NCBI RefSeq assembly: GCF_004005815.1
Contig: NZ_SACK01000002.1
Location: forward strand, 930,001 to 994,000
DNA from: Mucilaginibacter limnophilus
GTDB lineage: Bacteria; Bacteroidota; Bacteroidia; Sphingobacteriales; Sphingobacteriaceae
Reading direction: 5' to 3'
Length of the DNA stretch: 64,000 nt
In this document: positions 42,948-51,829 of the stretch, piece by piece
How the letters are laid out: each line of letters opens with the position of its first letter
How positions within the stretch are numbered: the stretch's first letter is position 1
Notes under the pieces: model-generated
Databases searched by the model: none
What the model saw: the letters and a program-made list of their open reading frames with translations, nothing else
Told to the model about the DNA's origin: nothing
Made by a program: the position numbers and the translations under genes

Positions 42948-44396
42948 TTACCAGATCAATGAATATTTAACTGAAGCGCCTTTATCTGCATCTTTTACAG
43001 GGATAAGCAACTCTTTACCTTTAGATGAATTACGTATAATAGCTTTAGCGTCTTTTGCTACCTGTACATAATACTCATAGCCGTTTACACTGTACAAGCC
43101 ATCACCTGCTTCAACAATATCGCTGCCAGCGGCTGCACGTACATATGCTTTGCCGGTGCCTGATATGCTAAGCGTACGGGTAAGTGTTTTGCCGTCGTCG
43201 TTGGTGATTTTATCATCAACTGTAAATCCGTTCAAAGTGTATTTGAAAGTAGGATATCCCTTGTCGTCAAGTTCATAACCTTTAGGGCGGAAACTGCCGG
43301 TAGCTACTGTATCGGGCCAGGCTGCACCCTCATTTGCAAGTGTAGCAAGGGCCGGGGCATCATTAAAAAATAATTTACTGCCAATAGCGGTGGTGTTTCC
43401 GTCGCCGCGGAAATTCCACATTGGTGTACCATCAACAAAGCCGCCTTTCCAAACTTGGAACAATGCGCCGTTATCCATATCAAAGCTATAACTAATATTA
43501 TGTGGGTAACCAACGTTTACTGCATGTGTAACGCGTTTGCCCGGAATATCAACAAAACTGCGCAGCAGTTCAGGCTCGGTGCCAACCTTTACATAAACAG
43601 GTCGGTCGGCATCCCACCATTCCCTTTGTTTAGTACCATCAGTTGTTTTTGTGGTTACTGTGCTACTGTATTTGAAATTTTTAAACGCTACTGAACCATG
43701 ATCGCCTTGTATGCGTAACGGACCAGTCGCTGCTTCGTTCGGGAAAGCCGAGCCGCGTGTAGGTCCTTGTAACTCAGCGTTCTCTATTATACTCACTCCA
43801 TTCAGCACAATTTTTACAATGCGTGCATTGGCCGTTTTTTTACCTGACGCATCAAACTTTGGCGCCTGGAAAACTATGCGTATGTTTTGCCACAATCCCG
43901 GTGCACGGCTAACGTTTATGCGCGGAGCCACACCTTCATAACCTTTTTCGGCTTCAGGTTTGCTGTCGTCCCAACGTTGATAAATACCCCCAAGGTCTGA
44001 AGAAGTAAGTTTTTGAGCACCCCAGCTGTCAAATAACTGTATCTCATACCTGCCTTGCAAGTAAATGCCTGAATTTGAGCCTTTCGGCAACATGAAATCA
44101 ACGCTCAGGTCAATATCGCCGTGCTCAAAGTTTGTAAAAATGTCTTCGTTTTTCTTTTTATCGGTAATGTTTACCAGTATGCCTGTGCCGTTTTTCTTTT
44201 CAAGGGCATTAGCTTTGTTGAAGTCGGCCTTGACTGATCCTGCAACCGACCAGTTTTCAGGCGGGTTTTTAAAAGCGGAAAGATCATTCAGCGAAATCTG
44301 ATTTGCAGCTGCCGTTTGCGCATCACTGCGCAAGGGAATTATAGCTGCGGATAACAACGCGAAGAGGGTTGTTTTAAGCAGGTACTTTTTTCTCAT
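42948..44396 (-). CDS. Secreted DUF1080 (3-keto-disaccharide hydrolase-like) protein
   Basis: 482 aa with a signal peptide (LFALLSAAIIPLRSDAQ). Residues about 35-240 are a DUF1080 LamG-like sandwich (FKNPPENWSVAGSV, DLSVDFMLPKGSNSGIYLQGRYEIQLFDSWG, GPLRIQGDHGSVAFKNFKY). The second half (PVYVKVGTEPELLRSFVDIPG and on) is another beta-rich region that I cannot name; it contains an ALATLANEGAAWPD stretch. DUF1080 members bind or hydrolyse 3-keto-glycosides. First gene of the run towards 40833. Confidence 0.85.
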   Translation of the reverse strand: MRKKYLLKTTLFALLSAAIIPLRSDAQTAAANQISLNDLSAFKNPPENWSVAGSVKADFNKANALEKKNGTGILVNITDKKKNEDIFTNFEHGDIDLSVDFMLPKGSNSGIYLQGRYEIQLFDSWGAQKLTSSDLGGIYQRWDDSKPEAEKGYEGVAPRINVSRAPGLWQNIRIVFQAPKFDASGKKTANARIVKIVLNGVSIIENAELQGPTRGSAFPNEAATGPLRIQGDHGSVAFKNFKYSSTVTTKTTDGTKQREWWDADRPVYVKVGTEPELLRSFVDIPGKRVTHAVNVGYPHNISYSFDMDNGALFQVWKGGFVDGTPMWNFRGDGNTTAIGSKLFFNDAPALATLANEGAAWPDTVATGSFRPKGYELDDKGYPTFKYTLNGFTVDDKITNDDGKTLTRTLSISGTGKAYVRAAAGSDIVEAGDGLYSVNGYEYYVQVAKDAKAIIRNSSKGKELLIPVKDADKGASVKYSLIW

Positions 44397-44615
44397 AAAT
44401 CTATCTATAGAAGGACGGCTAATATAAATATTTTGTAACCGAAAATGGTTTAGTATTGAATGTTTTACAAAAAAACATCGATTGCTTTTGCAATTATGGA
44501 TAATACTATTTGTAATATGGTATCAGTTGCAAAAAGCGTAACCCTGCCTTAACAAGTGTTTTATCATTAATGGAACTTATTTGATGCTTAGGTGTTTAAT
44601 TTGATATTTTGCAAC

Positions 44616-45512
44616 ATGCTTAAACAAATTGCTACTAAAAAAGATAACGGCTTTGACTGGATAGATATCACAGACCCTCATCATGATGAAATTCATGAAA
44701 CTGCTGAGAAATACCATCTGCATGAGGCGCTGCTTGAAGATAGTTTACAAGCAGACCATTTGCCGAAGTACGAAAGCATGGAGAACTATGTATTCATGAT
44801 CTTCAGGATACATACTGACATAAAAACCTTGCAAGCCGATACCGTACAGCAGCTAACACATAAAGTGGCTATTTTTTACTCAAAAGAGTTTATTATTACT
44901 ATTCACCGCAAACCGCATGCGTTTATTGATACTCTTGCCGAAGAAGTTAAGCACGGCAAATGTTCAAGCTCCTTTCACCTGCTTAACATCATAATTAAAC
45001 AGTGTTTAAATACTTATGAAGAGCCTTCAGTTAAACTTGGCCGGGAACTGGAATACTATGAAGAGCAGATATTTTTACGCAGCCGCAAAACGCCTTTGTT
45101 AAAGGGAATGTATTTTTTGAAGCGGAAGGTCGACCTGATACGCCGCATGTTCATCCTTTCATTTGATATTGTAGATAATATAGATGCCGAAGAAGGCGAC
45201 GTGGGCACACGCGACATGCGCGATTTGTATGTGCGCCTGCAGAATATTTACGACGCGCTGTCTGAAAATATAAACCACCTGTTAAGCTTATACTTCAATG
45301 TATCAGCGCAGCGCACCAACGAAACCGTGCGCATACTTACCGTGTTTTCGGTTTTCTTTATGCCGCTAACCTTTATTGTGGGCATTTACGGGATGAACTT
45401 CAAGTTTATGCCGGAGTTAGATTCGCACTGGGGGTATCCGGGTGTATTGGGGCTGATGGTAGTTATAACCATACTTATTTATTTTTGGTTCAGAAGGAAA
45501 GGCTGGCTGTAG
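44616..45512 (+). CDS. corA: CorA-family magnesium/cobalt transporter
   Basis: The frame opens at a GTG (44592), but the ATG at 44616 (MLKQIATKKDNGFDWIDI) is the normal family start; about 298 aa. A long helical cytoplasmic domain is followed by two C-terminal membrane helices, with the signature GMN in VGIYGMNFKFMPEL between them and a short basic tail (WFRRKGWL). Divalent cation channel of the inner membrane. Divergent from the DUF1080 gene; no operon partner. Confidence 0.92.
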   Translation: MLKQIATKKDNGFDWIDITDPHHDEIHETAEKYHLHEALLEDSLQADHLPKYESMENYVFMIFRIHTDIKTLQADTVQQLTHKVAIFYSKEFIITIHRKPHAFIDTLAEEVKHGKCSSSFHLLNIIIKQCLNTYEEPSVKLGRELEYYEEQIFLRSRKTPLLKGMYFLKRKVDLIRRMFILSFDIVDNIDAEEGDVGTRDMRDLYVRLQNIYDALSENINHLLSLYFNVSAQRTNETVRILTVFSVFFMPLTFIVGIYGMNFKFMPELDSHWGYPGVLGLMVVITILIYFWFRRKGWL

Positions 45513-45609
45513 TTTATTTATCAGGTTCTTTATTAACCGGTAAAGCATCCGCATGAAAAAATTGAGTAAGCTTAGAAACTGAGATCACAAATATCAAAAA
45601 GTTAATGAT

Positions 45610-48600
45610 ATGTCGAAAAAAATGCATGTACTATATGTCGTAATTGGACTTTGCATTATGTCCTTGTCTACTGTAACTGCGCAGCAGAAGTTGTCTGCAA
45701 TCTGGGCGGTTGGCAAAGCCGATGAGTTAGCGAATGAATTTGCATTGGCGCCGGGCGGCTACAAACAGTTCGTGGCTAAAGATTTCGGGTATGAAGACAA
45801 GTTTTATTTAATAGGCCATTCGAAAGAAAAACAAGATTTTCCGTATGTGCTGCCCGGGCCTGTTGATACCTGGGGAGGGACATGGCCTACCGCAGGATGG
45901 CGGACCAACCAGGTTTCTATTCTTTTTGCACTAAAGGGTGCACCTGTTTCGGGCCGGTATAAGCTGGTTATCCGTCTAAAGGATTTTGCTAAAAAGTTTC
46001 TTCCTTATATTAAGGTAACGGTGAACAACAAAGATGAGTATCATCAGCTGAGTGCTGAAGGCTACGATGTAAGTAAACAACCGCGGCCGGGACTAAACGA
46101 AGCTGATGTTGATACTGCCGCCTTAAAGGGGCATGCTGTTAATCCAACTCCAAAAGTAATTGAAATTGCGCTTAGTACCGGCGACTTAAAAAAGGGTGGT
46201 AATAAAGTTATTATTACAGTACTTCGGGGATCGTGGATCATGTTTGACCAGGTAGCCCTCAATGGCCCGGTACAAACTACCGTGCAAAAACCCGGTAAGT
46301 TTTTTATTGAAGATGTAAAACCTGCACCATACGAATTAACTGAAAACGGGCGCAAATCACAGCCCTTGATTGTTAGTGTGCAACACATAAACGGGCGGCC
46401 AAAAATCAACGTCAGGCTTGATGGCAAATCAATATTTAGCCAACTTGCAGAAAGCGGCGCATATGAGTTTGAGGCGCTAATGCCAGCCGTAAATAGTGTT
46501 AAACTAAGCACATACCAGATTTTGGAAGACGGCCGGTTAGTTAGCGAAGGTATTGTTAAAAGATCGCCCGGAAAGCTGCAGGCACTTGCTGATTATGTTG
46601 ATACCAGGTTAGGAACTGCCCATTCGCGATGGATGATCGCTCCCGGGCCATGGATGCCTTTCAGTATGGTAAAAATGAGCCCGGATAACCAAAGCCCGGG
46701 GTGGCAGGCAGGTTATGATCCTTCGTTCGAAAGCATCGGCACTTTCAGTCATATCCACGAGTGGACAATGGCGGGGCTTGGTGTTTTTGCAACAAACGGC
46801 CCCCTGAAAACAAGTGTCGGCACAGAAATGAAATCCGGGTCAGGTTACCGTTCAGCAATAAACAAACGAACTGAAGAGGCGCCTATCGGCTACTATAAAG
46901 CGGATCTGGAAGATTATAACATCAAAGCCGAAGTAACAGCAACAACCAGATGCGGGTTTGAGCGATTCACCTTCCCAAAAGACCGGGATAGCGCCCGTAT
47001 TTTACTTGACCTCCACATTCCTGCCGAATATGACTATCAACTTAAAGATGTAAGCGTTAAAAAAGTAAGTGCTAACCGCATTGAAGGATATGCGCGCCAA
47101 TATGAAAAAGAAGTATGGGGTGGCGATGCCTATCAGGATTATACGATCTATTTCGTTGTCGAATTCGATCAACCTATACAAAATATCGGTAACTGGATTA
47201 ATAAAAATATCAACTACAAAGAAAGTTTATCTGCCAAAGACATTCAGGATGCAGGCTTATTTGTCCAGTTCGATGCATCAAAAAATCCTGTAGTACAAGT
47301 CCGATCGGCCATCTCGCTGGTAAGCCTTGATAACGCAAAACAAAGCTTATCAGCTGAAATATCAACACCTTTCGGGTGGAATTTTAATGCAGTTAGGGCC
47401 CATCAGCTTGATACATGGAACGCAATATTTAACCGGGTCAGGATCAGTACGAGTAACCGGCTCGAAAAAATGCGTTTTTACAACGCCCTATACCGGTCAA
47501 TATGCAGCCGGAGCACCTGGAGCGACCTGAACGGTGAATGGCGAAGTACCGACGGCAAGATTAGAAAATTAAAGGGCAAAGACGATGTTGCCTTGGGCTG
47601 TGACGCTTTCTGGAACACTTTCTGGAACCTTAATCAGGTGTGGAACCTGGTCACCCCGGAGTGGAGTAAACGCTGGGTAAACTCGCAGTTGGCTATGTAT
47701 GACGCCAACGGCTGGCTTGCTAAAGGACCGGCAGGCATGAACTACATACCGGTAATGGTAGCCGAACATGAAATTCCGTTTATTGTGTCAGCTTACCAAA
47801 TGGGTATTAGGGATTTTGATGCAGATAAAGCTCTTAAAGCGGCCGTTAAAATGCAGACCACGCCATCGCAAAAAGTGTTTTCAGGGTATGCAGGAAACCG
47901 GGACTTGCTTCCATATTTAAAACACCACTATGTGCCCTCAGATTCGGGACGTTTTTCCAACAGCATGGAGTATTCATACGATGACTGGACAGTAGGGCAA
48001 CTTGCCCGGTCATTAGGTAATCAGGACTTGTTCAACCAGTTTAATGAGCGCGGATACTGGTGGAGAAACGCCATTGATACCGCAGGCTACTGCCACATGA
48101 AGCTCAGTAACGGCAATTGGGTCGGTAACTTTGATCCGTTTAAAACCGGCGCAAATGAACATTATGTTGAAGGTAACGCATGGCAGCTTACCTTCTTTGT
48201 ACCTCAGGATGTACCTGCACTGGTAAAAATGATAGGTAAAGAAAGGTTTGTTGACAGGTTGGAATGGGGATTTAAACAAAGCGAACCATGGCGATATAAC
48301 GGAATGAACGACCAGTATTGGGATTATCCGGTAGTGCAAGGCAACCAGCAATCCATGCATTTTGCATTTCTGTTTAACTGGGCCGGTAAGCCATGGTCTA
48401 CACAAAAATGGAGCCGGTCTATTCTTGATCGTTTTTATGGTTATAAGCCCGGAAACGCCTATCTTGGTGATGAAGATCAGGGACAAATGAGCGCATGGCT
48501 GGTGATGACAACTATGGGCTTGTTTCAAACAGACGGAGGAGCAGGTTCACAACCAGTATATGAAATAGGCAGCCCGCTTTTTCAAAAGGTGGTAATTGAC

Positions 48601-48801
48601 CTCGGTGAGCAGTTCGGCAGAGGCAAAACATTCACCATTATTGCCAAAAACAGCTCACGAAAAAATTTATATGTGCAAAGTGCCGTGCTGAACGGGCGGC
48701 CGTTGAACGCCTTTTATTTTCCGGCGGGCGAACTCCTGAAAGGCGGTTCGCTGGTTCTTGAAATGGGGGATAAACCGAATGAAAAATGGGGTGTCGATTA
48801 A
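45610..48801 (+). CDS. Large GH92 glycosidase with an extra N-terminal domain
   Basis: 1063 aa with a signal peptide (IMSLSTVTAQ). Residues about 25-325 are a beta-rich N-terminal extension (rhamnogalacturonan-lyase-like sandwich: WAVGKADELANEFALAPGG, YKLVIRLKDF, VLRGSWIMFDQVALNGP). The GH92 part follows: YVDTRLGTAHSRWMIAPGPWMPFSMVKMSPDN, NSMEYSYDDW with the putative general acid Glu787, and LGDEDQGQMSAWLVMTTMGLF with Asp956. The extension makes it about 270 residues longer than the GH92 at 16799 and suggests a different target. No copy of the GntR operator is seen upstream. Confidence 0.9.
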   Translation: MSKKMHVLYVVIGLCIMSLSTVTAQQKLSAIWAVGKADELANEFALAPGGYKQFVAKDFGYEDKFYLIGHSKEKQDFPYVLPGPVDTWGGTWPTAGWRTNQVSILFALKGAPVSGRYKLVIRLKDFAKKFLPYIKVTVNNKDEYHQLSAEGYDVSKQPRPGLNEADVDTAALKGHAVNPTPKVIEIALSTGDLKKGGNKVIITVLRGSWIMFDQVALNGPVQTTVQKPGKFFIEDVKPAPYELTENGRKSQPLIVSVQHINGRPKINVRLDGKSIFSQLAESGAYEFEALMPAVNSVKLSTYQILEDGRLVSEGIVKRSPGKLQALADYVDTRLGTAHSRWMIAPGPWMPFSMVKMSPDNQSPGWQAGYDPSFESIGTFSHIHEWTMAGLGVFATNGPLKTSVGTEMKSGSGYRSAINKRTEEAPIGYYKADLEDYNIKAEVTATTRCGFERFTFPKDRDSARILLDLHIPAEYDYQLKDVSVKKVSANRIEGYARQYEKEVWGGDAYQDYTIYFVVEFDQPIQNIGNWINKNINYKESLSAKDIQDAGLFVQFDASKNPVVQVRSAISLVSLDNAKQSLSAEISTPFGWNFNAVRAHQLDTWNAIFNRVRISTSNRLEKMRFYNALYRSICSRSTWSDLNGEWRSTDGKIRKLKGKDDVALGCDAFWNTFWNLNQVWNLVTPEWSKRWVNSQLAMYDANGWLAKGPAGMNYIPVMVAEHEIPFIVSAYQMGIRDFDADKALKAAVKMQTTPSQKVFSGYAGNRDLLPYLKHHYVPSDSGRFSNSMEYSYDDWTVGQLARSLGNQDLFNQFNERGYWWRNAIDTAGYCHMKLSNGNWVGNFDPFKTGANEHYVEGNAWQLTFFVPQDVPALVKMIGKERFVDRLEWGFKQSEPWRYNGMNDQYWDYPVVQGNQQSMHFAFLFNWAGKPWSTQKWSRSILDRFYGYKPGNAYLGDEDQGQMSAWLVMTTMGLFQTDGGAGSQPVYEIGSPLFQKVVIDLGEQFGRGKTFTIIAKNSSRKNLYVQSAVLNGRPLNAFYFPAGELLKGGSLVLEMGDKPNEKWGVD

Positions 48802-48884
48802 TCGGGTCTTTGGAAATAAATTCGCAAGAACTAATCTTTAAGAAAGAACTTAAAAAATCTCTAATGCAACCGACCGCGTAAATC

Positions 48885-48920
48885 AAAAAGCCCCTCTAAT
48901 TGCTTAGAGAGGCTTTTTTT
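48885..48920 (+). terminator. Terminator of the large GH92 gene
   Basis: AAAAAGCCCCTCTAA pairs with TTAGAGAGGCTTTTT across TTGC, with one mismatch, followed by more T. It lies 84 bases past the stop at 48801. Confidence 0.85.
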
Positions 48921-49351
48921 GTGATCCCGCTGGGATAACCTTTGTTTATCAAAAGAGCTTAAAAATCCTCTTTTGAGCGTTAAAAAGGCACATTTATTCA
49001 ATTTCAATCAAACTTGGGCACCACTGAGGGCACCAGTTATTTTGAAGTGTTTTAAAGAACTCTGTGTGATACTAAAAGTAGACATAACAACTCATAATGT
49101 CAACTTTGATTTTTTAACACTGAATTATATGTTGCACCGGTTAATCACATGAAATTATCGTCCGCTATAAAGTCATGCTATTCAGCCCACTTACACTTTC
49201 AGCTAGTGTAGAATCTTATAATTTGTGACAGAGACGTGAGTAAGCTGTTTTATATTTGACATTTGCATTCCAGGCTCAATTCACAAGCAATTATTGGATA
49301 ATTTAATTTTACTAACCAGATCATGAAATATCGTGGCGACCATATATTTAG
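48921..49351. other. Gene-free stretch at the left edge of the scar region
   Basis: No reading frame of convincing quality on either strand. It contains a 9-bp inverted repeat TCAAAAGAG/CTCTTTTGA (48949-48976) and a tandem octamer GGGCACCA (49016-49038). The flat, AT-rich composition and the broken gene to its right suggest degraded accessory DNA. Confidence 0.5.
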
Positions 49352-49436
49352 TATGTAACCCCTCCTAAAAACCGGACTGTTTAAAGTTAAGACTTTTCGT
49401 CCTTTAAGCAGTCCGGTTTTTAGGAGGGGTTACATA
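49352..49436. repeat. Near-perfect 35-bp inverted repeat (MITE-like)
   Basis: The left arm (49352-49386) starts TATGTAACCCCTCCTAAAAA. The right arm (49402-49436) is its complement at 34 of 35 positions, around a 15-nt loop. The arms end in TA on both sides. The element abuts the truncated end of the ATPase pseudogene, directly after codons for LDEFPW. Long GC-containing arms and no U-tract argue against a plain terminator. Confidence 0.8.
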
Positions 49437-49781
49437 ACCAGGGGAACTCATCCAGAAAAATAACGCATTTGTTTTTCTTTAAGAGCGGCTCTGCATGATT
49501 TTTAAGCATTTGAAAAGCCTGTGTCCGGTTATTTGAAATAGCTGGCGGGATAGGTAATTGCACTCTTTCAGCCAATGTGTTGCTGAAATTTATTAGCTGG
49601 TCTTTTAATATTACATTGTGGACATCAGAAAGTTCAAAGGCAATATTAGAAAGGACTTTCGGATCAGATAGGTTTTACCGACCCGACTTTTACCAAATAT
49701 AACAATTAATTCTGCCTCGTTAGATTGCAAGGCCTGCCCGAGTACAAGTTGTTGTTCTATACGACCGATAACCTCTTTCAT
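49437..49781 (-). pseudogene. Truncated and frameshifted ATP-binding protein (DUF234/AAA_14-like)
   Basis: From an ATG at 49781 the minus strand reads MKEVIGRIEQQLVLGQALQS then ELIVIFGKSRVGKTYLIR, a Walker A of the archaeal-type ATPase family in which GRRRVGKT is usual. The frame stops about 57 codons in, but another frame continues the protein: KDQLINFSNTLAERVQLP, PPAISNN and CVIFLDEFPW (Walker B). Then the 35-bp inverted repeat cuts it off. One frameshift and loss of the C-terminal two thirds make it non-functional. Confidence 0.8.
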
Positions 49782-49820
49782 TTCTATTTTAACGTTGATT
49801 TTTCATGAATGTAAGCATTC

Positions 49821-49919
49821 TATATTTAGCCACAACGATACAGACATAGGGGTTGTGGCTAAATATAAAACAACATAATCAGCCACAAGTTATTTTTAAA
49901 AAGGGTTATGGCTGATTAT
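49821..49919. promoter_or_regulatory. Two tandem palindromes upstream of the ATPase pseudogene
   Basis: TATATTTAGCCACAAC (49821-49836) is perfectly complementary to 49852-49867. Next to it ATAATCAGCCA (49875-49885) pairs with TGGCTGATTAT (49909-49919). Both dyads share the half-site AGCCA(C/T)AA, giving four alternating copies within 100 bp, starting 40 bases upstream of the pseudogene start codon. Confidence 0.6.
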
Positions 49920-50205
49920 AATTTAATTTAAGAAAATGTTAACCTTCCCATGCCGAATGCATTGATTTAAGCGAGTGTCTAACGGTAATCAATTTCAAGG
50001 TCTTACCGGATACACTCAATGTTTATAATGACATCATGTTTTAAGAGGACCAAATTTCAGCCGGGAAACCATCTGGGTCATTAAGAACCTTGGCTCTCCT
50101 TCCGATGAATCGATAATGAACTGGTGGCTATCCTTGGGAGAATAGACCTAACAACAGCAATTTAATTAAATGGAAGTAACAAACCGCAGGTTACCTCGAG
50201 CGAAA
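49920..50205. other. Intergenic remnant
   Basis: On the + strand an open stretch of about 37 codons ends at a TAG near 50148 (containing FSRETIWVIKNLGSPSDESI). It looks coding but has no start and no family that I know, so it may be the tail of a deleted gene. Nothing else is supportable here. Confidence 0.3.
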
Positions 50206-51378
50206 TTAAAGCGTTACAAGTTGTTGCATAAGGTTAACGAGCGGGATGGCGGTAACACCGTCCTGGAGAGCAAACTGATCATGTCCACCATAGACCACGA
50301 ACTTTTTATCTGCCTTAACGTCTTCACACCCCTGATAAAAGCCTTTGGAAAGTACCGGGACGGTACTGCGTTTGATTTCAATAGCCCATGTCTCCCGTCC
50401 TGAAAATTCGAGAATCAGGTCGATTTCATGACCACTGCTGCTTCGGTAATAGTATGCCTTGGCGTTATTCGGTGCTACTGATATTATATTTTCGATAACA
50501 AAACCTTCCCAACTACCCCCAGAAACTGGATGTCCCAGCAGATCATTATATCTTTCGATATTTAATAAGGCATGGGTTATTCCGCTATCCCGAACATAAA
50601 CCTTCGGACTTTTAACCAAACGTTTGCCGATATTTGCTGTCCAGGGCTGTAAGCGTCTCACGAGTAACAGATCAACCATGAGGTCTAAGTACCTGCTTAC
50701 AGTAACGGAACTCACCTCAAGGCTTTTTGCCAGCATAGAAGCATTGAAGATACCGCCTTGAATATGAGCAAGCATTGTCCAGAACCGTTCCAGTGTTTCA
50801 GCCGGTATCCGCGGACCTAACAGTGGTATGTCACGCTCCAAGTAAGTTCGGATAAAATCATTTCGCCAAATCAAGCTATCTTCATCGCTTGCGGCCAATA
50901 AACTTTCCGGAAATCCTCCCCGCAGCCATAACTGATTGAGTTTGTCGGCTGATAGTGCACCGAACTCTAAAGCATCAATACCGCATAATTCGAGATAACT
51001 GATGCGCCCTGCCAGTGATTCTCCTGATTGTTGCAACAAATCCATAGATGCCGAACCCAGGAACAAAAACTGTCCGTATTTGTGGCCGCGTCGGCGCTCC
51101 TCATCGATAATTCCCCGCAATTCCTGAAATATATCCGGTAGCCGCTGCACCTCGTCCAAGATGATCAGCTTGTCTCGGTTTTCTGTATGAAAAGCTTCAA
51201 TGTCCTGAATTCTTTGCAGATCGCGCTTACGCTCTAAGTCAAGGTAAACACTTTTATTAGCTTTCTCTATATCCCTTGCAAGTGTTGTTTTGCCCACCTG
51301 ACGCGGACCCATCAGCGCTACTGAAGCGCTTCTTTTTAAAGTCTTTTCAAGTTCAATCGTTATTCTTCGCTTAATCAT
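50206..51378 (-). CDS. ATP-binding protein with C-terminal DUF4143 (AAA_14 family)
   Basis: 390 aa. Walker A GPRQVGKT at residues 24-31, Walker B LIILDEVQRLPD, and a sensor-like FLFLGSASMDLL. The C-terminal DUF4143 domain contains RDSGITHALLNIERYNDLLGHPVSGGSWEGFVIENII and the nuclease-like strand EIDLILEFSGRETWAIEIKRS (E..D..ExK). These ATPases are widespread, often carried by accessory regions, and of unknown role. The gene is intact, and a perfect 33-nt palindrome starts three bases before its ATG. Confidence 0.9.
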   Translation of the reverse strand: MIKRRITIELEKTLKRSASVALMGPRQVGKTTLARDIEKANKSVYLDLERKRDLQRIQDIEAFHTENRDKLIILDEVQRLPDIFQELRGIIDEERRRGHKYGQFLFLGSASMDLLQQSGESLAGRISYLELCGIDALEFGALSADKLNQLWLRGGFPESLLAASDEDSLIWRNDFIRTYLERDIPLLGPRIPAETLERFWTMLAHIQGGIFNASMLAKSLEVSSVTVSRYLDLMVDLLLVRRLQPWTANIGKRLVKSPKVYVRDSGITHALLNIERYNDLLGHPVSGGSWEGFVIENIISVAPNNAKAYYYRSSSGHEIDLILEFSGRETWAIEIKRSTVPVLSKGFYQGCEDVKADKKFVVYGGHDQFALQDGVTAIPLVNLMQQLVTL

Positions 51379-51380
51379 TT

Positions 51381-51413
51381 ATACAAATTTAACATTAAAT
51401 GTTAAATTTGTAT
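51381..51413. promoter_or_regulatory. Perfect 33-nt palindrome upstream of the DUF4143 ATPase
   Basis: ATACAAATTTAACATT (51381-51396), one A, then the exact complement (51398-51413). It ends two bases before the start codon at 51378, so in RNA it would form a hairpin over the initiation region. As DNA it is a plausible operator. Confidence 0.75.
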
Positions 51414-51574
51414 AACATTTCTTTCATGCCATGGCTAATCATAAAACTGAAGCTGACTTTCTAATTTTAGACTAAATAGAATCTGTCTTATATATTTGCA
51501 TTTGCTAATAACTCAGGTACGTTTGTAGCAACCTAATCATATTTTAAGGGGTGCCTGGAGTTGTTTATTGTTTC

Positions 51575-51604
51575 TTTCTTTGTTTAGTTAAAACGTTATC
51601 TTTG
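51575..51604 (+). promoter_or_regulatory. Putative promoter of a small RNA
   Basis: TATCTTTG (51597-51604) is a full TAnnTTTG match. An imperfect -33 element TTTC (51575-51578) lies 18 nt upstream. No protein gene starts downstream on this strand within 1 kb, but a terminator-like hairpin does follow. Confidence 0.45.
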
Positions 51605-51610
51605 TGGCTC

Positions 51611-51672
51611 TTAGAAATCGCGAAATCTTTGAAGATGCCCCTTTTGGTGTTTTGGGAAAAGGGGCATTCTTT
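51611..51672 (+). ncRNA. Possible short RNA ending in a GC-rich hairpin
   Basis: Between the -7 element at 51597-51604 and the T-run after 51667 lies about 60 nt. The 3' part is a stem ATGCCCCTTTT (51634-51644) with AAAAGGGGCAT (51657-51667) followed by TCTTTTT. Promoter plus terminator without a reading frame suggests a small RNA. It could also be the relic of a deleted gene's leader and terminator. No known RNA family is recognised. Confidence 0.35.
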
Positions 51673-51829
51673 TTAAAGTGGTGAATATTGAACTGTATAT
51701 ATATACCTATTAAATCTACCTTAACATTTATTTGTATCTTTAACCTACCCACAGTTTACCATACTATCCAGTCGACCGCATTATTTTCACTTCGCGCTGT
51801 CGGCAGCTGCAGCCCTCGAGTCAATTCAG
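51673..51829. other. Unassigned AT-rich spacer
   Basis: No gene with supporting motifs. The short + strand frame through 51688-51885 has an amino-acid pattern unlike a protein and overlaps the antitoxin remnant. Confidence 0.4.

Noticed and set aside
48013..48528. 171-codon minus-strand frame
   Set aside because: Antisense to the catalytic region of the large GH92 gene, whose motifs are intact.
48926..49351. Possible tRNA or attachment site near the GGGCACCA tandem octamer
   Set aside because: No cloverleaf, no TTCGAAT-type arm and no second copy of the octamer at the far end of the accessory region.
51684..51702. CTGTATATATATACC considered as a further GntR operator
   Set aside because: It is a TA-repeat with the wrong half-site spacing, and no carbohydrate gene lies downstream.
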